Part shown: positions 48,645 to 59,947 of the stretch, in pieces | How the letters are laid out: each line of letters begins with the position of its first letter | How positions within the stretch are numbered: the stretch's first letter is position 1 | Assembly (NCBI GenBank): GCA_963691655.1 | Contig: CAVNUY010000005.1 | Span: 310,001 to 374,000 of the forward strand | Direction of reading: 5' to 3' | From: Toxonevra muliebris | Lineage: Eukaryota; Arthropoda; Insecta; Diptera; Pallopteridae | Length of the DNA: 64,000 nt | Made by a program: the position numbers and the translations under genes | Notes under the pieces: model-generated | Database searches by the model: none | What the model saw: only the letters and a program-made list of their open reading frames with translations | Told to the model about the DNA's origin: nothing

Positions 48645-49328
48645 GGACGTAGGGGTAGCGCACTACCCAGAAAGTGGCCCTTCTGAAATCATAGCTACAG
48701 ATTGAAAAATCTTCAGCTAATAACATTGTCTATATAACCTAAACATTGTCTATATAATTTAAATTAGAAAGCAAAGACTGCTTTATAATAAAGGGAGGAA
48801 TAGAAAAATTGACAAACATATAGAAATTGTTAAAATCATTACACATAGAAGGACAGAATCAAACAGCGCATAATTAGTTTTGCAAAAGTTTAACTTAATA
48901 GGAAGGTTTAACTTAATCGCGTTTCTAGAAACACGATTAGGTACATTAAAGGAAAGTTCATTTAATAATAACGGTGAAAAATTTTCTCCTTTTATTAATT
49001 TGATCACAAAGCACACGTTCAGAATAACTCTCCTACTTTCAAGCGATGGTAAATCTATTAATTTTAAGCGATCCTTATAAGATGGAAGATTTGTCAATTG
49101 ATTCCAGTTTAAACCTCTTAAAGTAAATAAAAGAAACTGCTTTTGAACAGATTCCAAGTTATTAATGTAACAATTGTATTGTGGATACCAAACATTCGAA
49201 GCATATTCCAGAATTCCTTAGACCACCTCTTAATAAAACCGAGAACACATTTGGCCTTGTTTATACATGTATTTATATGCAAGTTAAATCGTAGTTTCGG
49301 GTCCATAGTCACCCCTAAATCAACAAAA

Positions 49329-50376
49329 TTAAAAACTTTTTAAAGGCTTATTATCGATGTGATAACTTGTCATCAACGGTTTCCTTCTTGAGAAAAACAT
49401 AAGTTTCCATTTGTCAAGATTCAGTAACATCAAATTTACAGAACAACATTGAGAAAATGAAATTAAGTCATATTGTAACAATTTTTGTATTGCCGGTGAA
49501 CGGTGCTTTATAAAAAGTTTAGCATTATCCGCAAACATCAAAATCCTAGAGTACCGAATAAAAGATGGAAGATCATTCATAAAAAGTAAGAAAAGAATAG
49601 GTCCAAGATGACTACCTTGAGGAACTCCATGGGTAACATCGAAATTAGTGGAAATAGCATCTCTAAAAATAACTTACTGCTTCCTGTCACATAAGTAGGA
49701 CTTAACCCAGTCAATAAGACCATGTGGAAAACCAATTCGGTCTAGTTTCAATATTAGGAGTTCATGATTAACTTTGTCAAAAGCCTTACAGAAGTCAGTG
49801 TAAATTACGTCACTTTGAAGCCCAGATGTAAAACCCTTAATAACCAAAGTCGAGAATTCCAAGAGGTTAGTATCCGTGGACCTACCTTGTAAAAAACCAT
49901 GTTGATTTAGATAAATAACAGATTTAACAGCGAATGTTATTTGGTTGATAATGATTGCTTCGAATAGTTTGGGAATCGCGCTTAATTTCGCAATACCTCG
50001 ATAATTTGAAACATGAGACTTTGTACCACCTTTATGCAGTGGAATTAAATACGACTCTTTCTGACAAGCAGGGAAATGTCCATGTTTTAATGAGGCATTA
50101 AAAATATCTGCAAGCGGCTTATATAAATAATCGACACAAATTTTGAGGATAAAGATAGGAATATAGTCTGGGCCAGATAAATAAGATAATTTTAAAATTT
50201 TTTAAGTGGGTTAATACATCTTCAGTTGTGATGGATGGAAAATCAAATGCATTTACGGAATGTACAACGTATGGGTAAACAGCACCTCTATCATACTGTT
50301 CAACCGAATATGTGGAAATAAAGAGTTCTGCAAACAAATTTGAGATTATTATACTATCATTAGATTCACGATCCAT
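49329..50376 (-). pseudogene. LINE ORF2, reverse transcriptase with mutated FADD
   Basis: Motif A DVIYTDFCKAFDKVNHELL is at 49862-49674. The GVPQGSHLGPI-type motif B is readable in another frame at about 49620. Motif C is ILMFADNAKLF at about 49540, so the second catalytic Asp is replaced by Asn. A frame break separates 49674 from 49580. Confidence 0.8.
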
Positions 50377-50855
50377 CCATTTCGTAGATGAAGGAAACTC
50401 AGTATTTTTTTGTATTCACAAAGTTGTAAAAAGCTTTAGAATTACAATGGATTTCGGTCTTAAGGTTGTTAATATCATTTTTATAGCATTGTCTGTTCAA
50501 AGTCTGATATTTATTTCTAATAGAGGAATACTTAATGTAGTCGACTGAATTTCCTGATCTTTTAAAAACCTTGAAAGAACGAGTTTTACGATTTTTTAAC
50601 CTTTGCAGCTCTTTGGTCGACCATACAGGACCCCCTAACTTGTTGTGATTATTTTTTATCGGAACACATAATTCAAAACATTTATATAACAAATTATTAA
50701 ACTTCATAACCCAGTTATCTAAATCAACATCGTATGTTGGCCAAACAGTTTTTGAGAAAAATTTGTTCAGCTTATCATAGTTTGTCTTCTTAAAACAATA
50801 ACTAAAGGTTGTTGCTTAACTAACATTGTTCTATGAACGACTGGGCATACTAGAT

Positions 50856-51527
50856 CTAGAGTAACACCAAGTGTAGGGTGAAACCGTCAGGGCACGCAAA
50901 TGCTTCACAAGGGGCAACTGATATTTTCGACGAGTCGTCAATATATATCAAGTTCAGAATTTTTCCATTTTTATTAATAATAGAATTTACTTGCTGTAAA
51001 TCAATCTCAGCCAATGAATCCAGAAACTCATTATAATTTTCTAGCATCGCACAAGGTAGCAATCTTTCACCGTCGTCGCTAAGATTCCAATAGACATGTG
51101 GTAAATTGAAATCACCAAAAACAATCAAAGAATCATTTGTATTCAGCTTTTGAAAAACAAACTTTATGAACGAAGCATGCTTGAGATAAATGTTAAGGTC
51201 AGAACGTGGTGGAATGTAAGAACACGTTAAGTAAATATATTGCACTCCAATACGTATGCGAACACATAAAAACTCAAATTCATCTACGTCATATATACAG
51301 ATTTCTTCAGACGGGTATAAGGACTTAACGGCTATAAGAACACCGCCTCCAAACCTGGACAGACGGTCTTTTCTGAATATCTGATAGTTATCACAAAGTG
51401 TTTCGGAGTTATTTATACTTGGTTTATGCCAAGTCTCAATAAAAACTAGCACCTCGTGCGAGCATTCAAAACTTTTTAAATAGATGTCGGTAAGCTTAGA
51501 GTTCAGTCCCCTAACATTCTGATACAA
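50856..51527 (-). pseudogene. LINE ORF2, AP endonuclease domain
   Basis: A 223-codon open frame starts MYQNVRGLNSKLTDIY (QNVRGL motif). It continues EVLVFIETWH (catalytic Glu), FRKDRLSRFGGGVLIAVK, LIVFGDFNLPHVYW (GDFN) and ends after the linker to CPDGFTLHLVLL, where active relatives have S/T-DH. The domain is nearly intact, with the terminal His motif altered. Confidence 0.85.
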
Positions 51528-51774
51528 AATGTGTAAGAATCTTAGGGAACCGTTTAGATTTTATGGGATCAGTTGGCAGAGAAATATTTACAGTATTTTT
51601 CAAACCGATTCAAGGTTTAGGAATAAATTTTCTGACAATAACGACATTTGGCTAAAAACTTTTAGAAACGATATGGACAAAATTGTTAGGCAAAACAGTA
51701 ATCTTGAAGGAGGAAATGTCCCTCTCATAAGAAAAATTAAATTTCAAAATAGAAAAATCCGCGGATTTGATTCT

Positions 51775-52410
51775 TTATTCAATATAATATTTAACATCCT
51801 CAATAGATGTATCCGTCGAGAATCTGGAAATAAAGACAGATTTCCTTGGAGACACGACTACTAACTGTTTAGGTAATACAACAGTTGAGGTTTTAACAGG
51901 GCCCTTGGCAGCAGACGGTACTGCTATATTTAGGTTCATAACAAGAGACTTTGGAGTCGACACGATAATACTGACTTCAGGAATCAATAAAGATGTTGGA
52001 GTGAGAACATTTTCTTCAGGAGAGGTAAAGGGAACTTCGGGTGGGTCAGTAGAAATGGTTAATTTTTTACCAGAAGATCTAGTGATTGGCCCTTTCTTCT
52101 TGGATAAATCATCAATGCACTTAAATTCACTGAAAAGCTTTTCAAAGTGTTTAAATTTGGACGTCAGCAACAAAAGCTCTTTGCCAATTTCAGAAAAAGT
52201 TTATTTAGCTTGTTTGATCATGATAGAAAACTCAATGTCAACAGACCTACATTTCGTACAAGTCCATCGAAGGCCCTTCCCCTCGTTAATATTGTCAAAG
52301 ACTCTACCAGAGAGGCCAGCACATTTAATGTGAGCTAAATTATCACATAACCAGCATGAAACTAAGTGCTCGGTATCAATTTTAAGGTTGCATTTTGTAA
52401 AAAATAACAT
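51775..52410 (-). pseudogene. LINE ORF1 with PHD-like zinc finger
   Basis: The N-terminus has the Cys/His spacing of a PHD finger: HLVSCWLCDNLAHIKCAGL, then LRWTCTKCRS. A Lys/Ser/Pro-rich linker leads to a C-terminal segment (VFISRFSTDTSIEDVKYYIE) like the start of an RRM-type fold. PHD-bearing ORF1 proteins are known in several insect LINEs. A frame change after IKQAK (about 52200) splits the ORF. Confidence 0.75.
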
Positions 52411-52420
52411 AAATAAGTTA

Positions 52421-52900
52421 ATTAATTAGTTATTGTTCTGTATGAAAGAAAAAACTAAAGAACAACAAAGGAAAGAACAGTTTGTATACTACGAGACAAA
52501 AACAACTAATGTTTAAAAGGCACTGGAAATACACACAAACAGCTGATGCTGATGAACCGAAATAATAGGTAAATATATGAAGTTAACTAAAAAGCCGTTT
52601 GCCCGAAACAATAAAAAATGTATGTAAATAGATAAAGTAAATCAAAGTGACGTTTACCCAAAAACACCAAAAGATGTATAGGCAATTAAAATATTTAAAA
52701 TTAATTATTAGGGATTCTTATATGAAGTTATTTAAATAAACTTGCGGAAACAAACAACAAATATAAATTTAAATATCAAAACAAAAACACGGTAAAACTT
52801 AGCTTTGTAGGTAAAAACACAATTTCAGAACAAATTAGTTAATTTTAGGCAGAGCGAACGAATACACACGTCTGATTGAATCAACAGTTTTTCGAAACTC
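52421..52900. other. AT-rich spacer (possible 5' UTR of the minus-strand LINE)
   Basis: No coding features. By position it could be the 5' UTR of the LINE at 48740-52420. Confidence 0.3.
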
Positions 52901-52904
52901 TTGG

Positions 52905-53372
52905 ACAGACGAAAACACTTGCTTTACGACTAGGCTAATGTGGCCGAAATTAGACGGGGATATCGAGAGAGCTGCTCAGCCTTCCGAGAGAGGACATCTC
53001 TAAGGTCGTGGCTAGTGTAACCGGTCATTGGCTATTTGGCAGGTATGCTCTCATATTACGAATATTTTCTAATGAATTCTACAGAAGTTGCAGGGACGAG
53101 GAAGAGGAAGAACCACTTGAACCCTTTTTCTGTAATTGCCTAGCTCTAGCTAGAAGCAGACCGGGTTTCCTAGGCAAATATGCTTTTAATTCTCTTACGC
53201 AAGTATCTGGCGCTAAGATTAAACAAATCCTGCGCTTTATTCGATCTTCGAAATGGTTTCAATAATAAGTAGTGGATGCGGTTTCCGTGTCGCGTAGTGG
53301 TATCACAATTTACCCGTTTAGGGTCTGAGTTGGTCATTCGGACTGATTGCCACAATAACCTAACCTAAGCAG
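52905..53372 (+). mobile_element. LOA-like LINE 3' end
   Basis: The coding end reads ASVTGHWLFGRYALILRI, then FYRSCRDEEEEEPLEPFFCN and IKQILRFIRSSKWFQ before a stop at 53263-53265. This is the C-terminal Cys/His segment of LOA-type ORF2. A 3' UTR and an AACCTAACCTAA tail (about 53357-53368) follow. The element is 5'-truncated. Confidence 0.8.
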
Positions 53373-53988
53373 CAAATTTTGTTTTTTTGAGAAGATAAAT
53401 TTTTTCGCACATTTTTCTCAATCCTAATATGACAGTAAAGAGTATATTAAAAAAAAATACAACAAAAATACGAGAATATTTACTTGGGGTCTAAATCCAA
53501 TACTAATTACAGCCGCTCCATTCATGTTTTTTGCTGTTTTTTCATTCAATGTTTTTGGCACCTAAACCCTTAAAACTTACATTCCTTCAATTGGAAAAAC
53601 ATTTGTTTTTATATTATTGAAGTGAAACTTCTTTTCTCTTGTCTTAGAGTAAAACCAACCGGATGTGTCGTCGCTAGTAAGTTTGCAATGCGACATTATT
53701 TTGTCGAGCAATGTGCATGAGGGGCTAAATATCAATATTCCGTAACTGAATTCACGAGCAAACTATATAATAAACGATTCTTAAATAGTTTTAATTCAAT
53801 ATAACATATTAATAACAATGTGTAGCGTCGCCATCTTAAAATTTATGACAGTTACACATTTCACATACAGATGGCGCAAATATCCAAGGAATTACATGAA
53901 GATGTCGCACACAAAAAGAGTTCTCTCCAATTGTCATCGACATTACAGAGTTGTCTTCATTTGCTTGGTATTTGCTTGTGTTTCGTTT
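53373..53988. other. Spacer, no gene recognised
   Basis: A small imperfect inverted pair lies at about 53880-53972 (CATGAAGA against TCTTCATTTG, CCAAG against CTTGG). Otherwise nothing is seen. Confidence 0.3.
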
Positions 53989-54045
53989 AGTTCACAAGAA
54001 GTTTCACTTCTGCCTTGTGTTCGTTAATACACAATTTAGTTTTTT
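53989..54045. repeat. 57-bp hairpin repeat, second copy
   Basis: Exact match by eye to 9877-9933 in the same orientation; the flanks differ. Confidence 0.65.
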
Positions 54046-54466
54046 TCCTTTTGCCACAGCGTTATTTTCATGGTTCATTGTTAAGCTTAGTACGGACCTC
54101 TAAAGAAAAGCCATATAAAAAACGTTCAGGAATGCTTGAGAAAGAAAGAAATTTAATACATTTTTAGCAACTTGTTTTTTTAGATTTATAAAAAAGACTG
54201 GGTACGGCAACCCAAGTTTTGAGAAGTAATATTGTATAAACACAACCAAAGTAGCCGACCTCAGCTCCAACAGCAAACACAAAAGTTTTACATTGTCTTT
54301 TCCTCCAACGTATCGCTGATTTATTGTCAGCTTCTTTAGAGAAGATGTGCTGACTCCAATTTCGTGTTGAGTAGTTCAATTTGTGTCTTTAAACGATTAT
54401 TCGATACAAGTGCGTATTCGATACTTTTTTCCGATATTTTCGGTGTCATCTATACTTTTATTCCTT
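54046..54466. other. Spacer, no gene recognised
   Basis: Frames at 54100-54282 and 54164-54379 on the minus strand show no motif. The motif ATTCGATAC near 54411 is mirrored by GTATCGAAT near 54930, so a wider inverted structure may enclose the MITE. Confidence 0.3.
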
Positions 54467-54467
54467 A

Positions 54468-54892
54468 GGCTGTGGTTATATTGCGAACACCACGAAATTG
54501 TTATTGCACCGAACACAAAGAAAGAATCTTTACTCACACCGAACACGATATGCTCGGTGTATTGCAAACCAAGCGTTAAGTGCCTGGTTATATTGGTGCT
54601 CGATGTTCGACGAACACAAAACATTATCTCTTGTGCTCGGTCTACGTGGTTACATTCAGCTCATTACAAAGTTGTTTTTTGTCAAAATATACTCGTTTGT
54701 TTAATACTATTTTATATATAATGATACTGTTTTGTAAAATAACTCATTCCCACCCTGAATACTCGGCGTGCTCGGTGTACAATTCACCGAGCATATCGTG
54801 TTCGGTGTGAGAGTGAGTACATGCTCTCTCTTTGTGTTCGGTGCCACTATTTCATGGTGTTCGTCGTGCATACTCGGAATATAACCACAGCC
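54468..54892. mobile_element. PIF/Harbinger-like MITE, 425 bp
   Basis: Ends GGCTGTGGTTATATT and, reverse complemented, GGCTGTGGTTATATTCCG are inverted repeats. They extend about 110 bp with matching ACACCGAACACGATATGCTC and CCGAACACAAAG motifs. The flanks are TTA on the left (54465-54467) and TTG on the right (54893-54895), consistent with a mutated TTA duplication. Confidence 0.65.
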
Positions 54893-55326
54893 TTGCAAGT
54901 TATGAGTAAAAGTATCGATACTATGTGGGTATCGAATCAACACTACACACATACAAAATAATTTCAAACAGAGTTTCTTTCACTGTAAACATCAAAAACA
55001 TATGTTTTCGTCGAACTTGCGCAAAGCGTAATCTTGTATATGTGTTTTATGCATGTCTACTATTTGAAAAGTTTGATTTTCTAGCTATAAAGAATAGTGC
55101 ACCGACATATCGCCACTGCATTGAATATTTCACAGAATATGACTGATTTTGTGTCGCGTGTAGCGAAGTTTGCTCAAATTCTACCATTTGAATTAAGCAT
55201 TGTTCCGAGTTCGCGCCCTACTTTCTTATTTGAAATCATCTCAAGAATGAAGTTTGCGCAATATGCTTGTGTAGTGATAATTTAGCGGGAACCATATTCA
55301 GCTTAGCTAAGAATACGAACACACAC
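54893..55326. other. Spacer, no gene recognised
   Basis: A 62-codon frame at 55097-55285 has no recognisable family. Nothing else is seen. Confidence 0.3.
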
Positions 55327-55732
55327 GGCGTTTTTCTTTATTAGCTCTTAGCAGAGCACGAGTTGTCAAAAAACGTAATCGTGTTTCTTTTTAGCTCTGA
55401 GCACTCAGAGCAAACGTGATTGCGTTTTTTTTTTGCGATAAGTGCTCAGAAGAAATTGACTGAGCAGGCAGAACGATTCAAGAAAATATATTGACAGTGT
55501 TTCAGCTATTTGAAATCACGAACAAGGCCTCAGAATAGTTAATTTATCCATTTTGCACAAAAAAAATCAAAACGATTGAAAAAACTTCGTTGAAAGAAAA
55601 CTAAATTATACATAGCTGTACTCTGACAGTTCATGCTCTATTCGCTTTAAAATTAAATCAGAGTAGTCAGAGCGTGCTCGATGTGCTCATACACTACTCT
55701 ACTCCGTACTCTGAGTTAAAAAGAAAAACGCC
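55327..55732. mobile_element. Foldback/MITE element, 406 bp
   Basis: Ends GGCGTTTTTCTTTATTAG and, reverse complemented, GGCGTTTTTCTTTTTAAC are inverted repeats. The inner flanks are rich in AGAGCACG and CTCTGAGCACT motifs arranged as further short palindromes. No clear target duplication and no coding capacity. Confidence 0.6.
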
Positions 55733-56428
55733 TATAGAAATCATATCATCATGTCCATAATTAGAATTTCGTTAACTTTTAGTAGTTGACATAGCGTCCC
55801 GACTCTCTATAATTCATAGCAATGTTCATATTAGTGTCAGAGGAGCTGATGGCTGTCAAAATATGAAGTGAGCAAATTATGTTGAAGCATTTCATTTTAC
55901 AAAATGCTTTGAAAAATAAACAACAATTGTGCGTTAAATTCGTTTCTCATTTTTTCCCAAACTTTTCCTTTCGAATCGATTCTTTTATATTTTTCTCTCT
56001 TATAATTTCATACACTCATATTCTCTTTAAATGTTTATGAAATTAAATATTTTCCTTCTGTTAAGTTTAACTTGCCATTTTTAAATACACAAACGTCAAG
56101 GTCGATTAAAACTTCAAATTTATATCAGATGTGATAGCAGCAGTACTGTTTTGACAAAATGGTGTCTCAACTAGATTTTTTGATGGTAAGACAGGAACAT
56201 TAATATAAAATATAGCTAGTCAGCTGTGTTCCCGTCGTCGTTGATTTTAATCTTCGGATCCATTCTACATACAAAAAGCTGATCTAGCTTTCAATCTAGT
56301 TCAATCGATTGATCAAAAATTTAACTATGGTAAACAGCAATAATAGGCAGCACTGGGAAAAATATTATCTATTGTGAACATCATATTCCACACATTTGGC
56401 ACTTGCTTTGAGCATGCATACAAAAAAC
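55733..56428. other. Spacer, no gene recognised
   Basis: No supportable gene. It ends at the probable left target duplication of the Foldback-like element (56420-56428). Confidence 0.3.
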
Positions 56429-56472
56429 GAGACTGAGGATTTAGTAATTAAATTTTGACTGCACTATAGTTT

Positions 56473-56820
56473 TCACTACCATTAAATCTTTAGTAGTTGT
56501 GGAAGCCAAATCCAACTACCACTCAACATTTAGTGGTAGTGGAAATAAAAATTAACTTCCACTAAACCGTTAGCGGTAGTGAAAAAAAAATCCCATTATA
56601 ACTAACTGTTTAAAGGTAATGGAAATAAAAACCAATTACCACTAAACCTTTAGTAGTAGTGGAAATAAAATCCCATTTGCAATAAATGTTTAGCGGTAGT
56701 GGAAATAGGAACCAACTACCATTAAACCTTCAATGGTAGTGGAAATAAGATCCCATTACCACTAATCTTTAGTGGTAGTGGAAATCAATTTCCGCTGCTA
56801 CTGAACGATATACAATGGGT
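56473..56820. repeat. Left-arm array of 40-bp palindromic units
   Basis: Each unit has a stem TACCACTAAA and TTTAGTGGTA around two bases, then GTGGAAATAAAATCCCAT. Hairpin centres fall at about 56487, 56527, 56567, 56607, 56647, 56687, 56727 and 56766, a regular 40-bp period. Units differ by several substitutions each. Confidence 0.85.
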
Positions 56821-57206
56821 TCATCGCTATCAAAATCCAGACTTTTTGAACTCATTTTAAATATTCAAAGATAAAAACTTTTTAGTTACCCAAAAATCAT
56901 ATAAAATACAAAATGAACCACCTTTTTTGCAATCAATCACTTTGAAGTTGCAATTTGAATTAATACTTCTGACAACAAATTGATAAATATTTAACGGAGA
57001 AACTACAATGTGTGCTGCCACATTTTGAAGTTATGATTTCAGCATTACGATATGGGCCGCTTACACGCCAAAGTGATCAACTAAAAAAAAAGTGAAACAG
57101 TTCCTGGTAAAATTGTAGAACTACAAAAGAATGTTTGAATGAACGGTTTCTATATTAAAAACAACACAACAGTTAGCGTTATATATACTGGAGTGCAAAA
57201 AACATG

Positions 57207-57535
57207 TGGTCGTCGTGGCCTAGTGGTTACTGTATTGGACTGCTGCGCAGAGGTGACCGGGTTCATATCTCGGCACGCTCAAAGATCAAAAAAATAGAAA
57301 ATAAAAATTTGTCTACACGGCACCACCTCTTGGCTGGCAATGGCTAACCACCAAGTGTAAAAAAATGCCTATGAAAAGCTCTTTACTTTGCCGTTCGGAT
57401 TCGGCATAAAACAGTAGGTCCCTTCCATTTGTGTATAAATATAACTCACACAACATGAATGGATGCGAAAAGCTCGGCCTTGGCCCCCTTGGGCTGTTGT
57501 GCCATAATAGTAGTGCAAAACACATTATTTGTTGT
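57207..57535 (+). repeat. tRNA-derived SINE
   Basis: The 5' head resembles a tRNA. The A-box TGGCCTAGTGG is at 57216-57226 and the B-box GGTTCATATCT at 57260-57270, with a T-arm CCGGG...CTCGG. The acceptor arm does not pair, so it is not a functional tRNA. The body carries GCCGTTCGGATTCGGCATAA, TAGGTCCCTTCCATTTGTG and AAAAGCTCGGCCTTGGCC. From memory these resemble the conserved body of SINEs common in higher flies, but no search was made. The 3' end is about 57520-57540. Confidence 0.7.
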
Positions 57536-57704
57536 TGTTTTTCACATTTTCATATATTTACAGATTGGATTTTTTGGGCTTAAAAGGTCCAGACGAGAAA
57601 AATGTTTATTAAACTCAAGTTAGGTAAAAATTTATACCAGGCTTTGAGATGAAAGTCTATATTGTACGAGTTTAACTAAGAGCATTTCAATTTTGACTTT
57701 CAGT

Positions 57705-57848
57705 AAAATTTTAGTGGTAATGGGATTTCATTTCCTCTACCACTAAAGGTGTAGTGGTAATGATATTTGATATAAGCTACCACTAAGAGTTTAGTGGTAA
57801 AGGAGTCTTACTCACATTGACACTAAAAGTAGTAAAATTTATTTACTA
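57705..57848. repeat. Right-arm array of 40-bp palindromic units (inverted)
   Basis: Units read ATGGGATTTCATTTCC, then CTACCACTAAAGG and TGTAGTGGTA, the reverse complement of the left-arm unit. Hairpin centres are near 57715, 57755, 57796 and 57834. Fewer units are present than in the left arm, so the arms are unequal. Confidence 0.8.
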
Positions 57849-57922
57849 AATCCCCAGTTTGCAAAAAACTGCTAAATACATAATTTACATAATATAACTT
57901 CTGTATAATTTATACATAATAT

Positions 57923-58475
57923 AACTTCAAATAACGAAATTAACATGAACTTAAGTCATGACTTTGAAAATTAACCTCTAGATTTAATTTTCATAGTCTC
58001 CTAAAAAAACTATCATGAACTAATCGAATGGGGACCGTTCAGAAAAAATGACACCTAGAATCATTTTCTCACACACACACACACACTCTCCCATGTACTA
58101 GACTTTCAAATAACGAACTGTTATGCAGACTAGCTACGATGGGGAAAAAACAACAACATAAGTGTATAGAACGGTAGTGGTAGTTTCTTTCAATATCTCT
58201 ATTCAGTGAAGATATTTGGAATCAAATCCATAATTCTGGGTTATGATTTCAAATATTAGTAGCTTATATTGAAAGATTAAGAACTACCACTAAGATCACT
58301 GATGAGGAATTGTGGCGGATTCCGAAACGGCCGTCTGATTTGCCCGTCTCTATATACATTGTTGTTGTGATGACTACATTTGTTCATTAACCTGTTTATA
58401 TATAACTACAAATAACGAAATTAACATGAATTTAAGTCATGACTTTGAAAATTAACCTCCTAAAAAAACTATCAT
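57923..58475. repeat. 481-bp repeat unit, about 1.15 tandem copies; relative of the 16-kb foldback
   Basis: CAAATAACGAAATTAACATG occurs at 57928 and again at 58409, a 481-bp period. The unit contains a CA-rich microsatellite (about 58071-58086), ACGGTAGTGGTAGTTTCTTT, and GATTCCGAAACGGCCGTCTG. The right arm and extension at 16560-17000 is the same sequence, with a 14-bp deletion here (TAGCTTATATTGAAAG). Confidence 0.8.
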
Positions 58476-58689
58476 AATTTACATTTATTTGAAAAAATTT
58501 TCGAAAGAAAATAACTGCATAACAATGGAAAATTTAAAAAAGTAAGGTAAATACAGAACATAAATATAGCAACTATAGTAATATTTTATATAATTCTTAT
58601 GGAGAAAAATCAAATTTAAGAATTATTACGGGCGTTGGTTGTGAACGAATTGTTGCGAAACGAAAAATCAATATACTATGAATATCAAT

Positions 58690-59285
58690 TCAGTGCAAAT
58701 AAGGGTACCAGGGAAACCTGGAAAAAATACGTGATATTGGGATTGGTAAGAAATTTGTTAATAATGAGTTGACTGACTCTAATTTAAACGAAATAAATGC
58801 TAATTTTATTAAAAATGCACATCAACACGTGGTAAATACTTCCTACTGCTACAGCAGAGCCTCACTCAATCCTGATTTGTCCTTCGATTTTATTTGTGTC
58901 GATCAATCTTATTTAGTTGAAGCCTTCTTATCAATATCAAAGAGTTCGGACCCATAGCTATTCTCTCGTTTCTGTCCAAAGTTTTCGAGCTGTTAATGCA
59001 AAAACAGAAAAGTAAGCTTGAGAAGATTTAAGATCCGCACTAGATGATAATCAAATTTCTTTACTGACGCGGATCACCAAAGCATTTGACTCGGTCAACC
59101 ACCAAACCTTGTGTACCAAATTGGGCGCAGACATGGTTATCTCTAACTTTTTGCCAGTACCTAGAGAAGTTCCGTAAGGTTTGGTTTTAGGGCCTCTTTT
59201 TACGCTTTATATCAATGACCTACCATCGGTTTTAATTTTCTGCAATTCGCACATTTACGCAGACGATGTACTGCGAACTGGATGA
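58690..59285 (+). mobile_element. LINE reverse transcriptase remnant
   Basis: Short frames encode KKFVNNELTDSNLNEINANF, SLNPDLSFDFICVDQSYLVE, ITKAFDSVNHQTLCTKLG (motif A, with the first Asp region damaged), GLVLGPLFTLYINDLPS (motif B) and SHIYADDVL (motif C). Large deletions lie between the motifs. The style is jockey/CR1-like. Confidence 0.7.
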
Positions 59286-59940
59286 TATTAATGAAGGCGC
59301 TGTTAATGTTAAAGGGGTATTCTACCCGATATGGTGCGAAATATTGATGTTTTCAAATCGTTGTAAATGGATCTTTCCAATATATTTATTCCAGGTTTTT
59401 TGCAAGTTTGTCTACAGGTTTTTAACAATAATTTTCGTTTTTAATGTTAAAAATATCTTTGTTAATAATGGTTCATTCGACGCCTTGAACTTGAGCTTGC
59501 CGAAAATAGTTGCTCCATGGTGGACAAGATATCTCTGGTTTAAATATTCTGAAACACAAAATGTAACCCATTTTGTAATCGTGAGACTTCCTGCTATCGC
59601 CTCATCTAAGGAATAAGAACATAAAATCAATTTAAATGACGATTTTTTGCCGTGTTTTTATTTTTATTTTGCATTAAAAACATTTGTTAAACAAATGCTT
59701 TCGCCATAATCCTAGATAAGGCCATACCTATACATTTGCTTTATAGCCTTGTAAAATATCAAGTCAATTGGACAAGTGGTTTTTTGTGAGTCGTGTCCAC
59801 CGTCCCGACAAAAAATGGTTTCGAGAAAAACGAGTTTAAAGATTTACAAGCATGGTACATACAAATGATGTAACTTACGGTTAATCAGCAATTCCAGGAC
59901 CATACATTGCAAACAGACGGAGGCTGCAGTCATAACACCA
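59286..59940. other. Spacer, no gene recognised
   Basis: A plus-strand frame at 59266-59616 beyond the RT motif is unrecognised and hydrophobic. The rest is AT-rich, up to a rise in GC at about 59880 where the R1-like element begins. Confidence 0.3.
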
Positions 59941-59947
59941 AACGACT

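Larger units (their letters stand above)
48740..52420 (-). mobile_element. Jockey/CR1-type LINE with PHD-like ORF1, minus strand, inactive
   Basis: From right to left: ORF1 (52410 down to about 51775), ORF2 endonuclease (51527-50856), linker (50707-50399), RT (about 50376-49329) and C-terminal tail (49312-48783). The order and near-complete content make this one of the fullest LINEs in the window. Both ORFs contain frame breaks. Confidence 0.8.
56429..57860. mobile_element. Foldback-like element with arms of 40-bp palindromic subrepeats (1432 bp)
   Basis: The outer ends are inverted: ACTGAGGATTTAGTAATTAA on the left and, reverse complemented, ACTGGGGATTTAGTAAATAA on the right. Both arms consist of a 40-bp unit, about eight copies on the left and about four on the right in reverse orientation. 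The flanks are ACAAAAAAC (56420-56428) and GCAAAAAAC (57861-57869), a probable 9-bp target duplication with one mismatch, or 8-bp exact. Arms made of short tandem subrepeats and a 9-bp duplication are hallmarks of Drosophila Foldback elements. The core (56830-57690) has no transposase and holds a SINE. Confidence 0.7.

Noticed and set aside
56473..56820. Regular 40-bp palindromic repeats resembling a CRISPR array
   Set aside because: The DNA is from an insect, the 'spacers' are repeats of each other, units are diverged, and the array has an inverted partner at 57705-57848.
57207..57280. Possible tRNA gene
   Set aside because: A- and B-boxes are present, but the acceptor stem does not pair and a SINE body follows.
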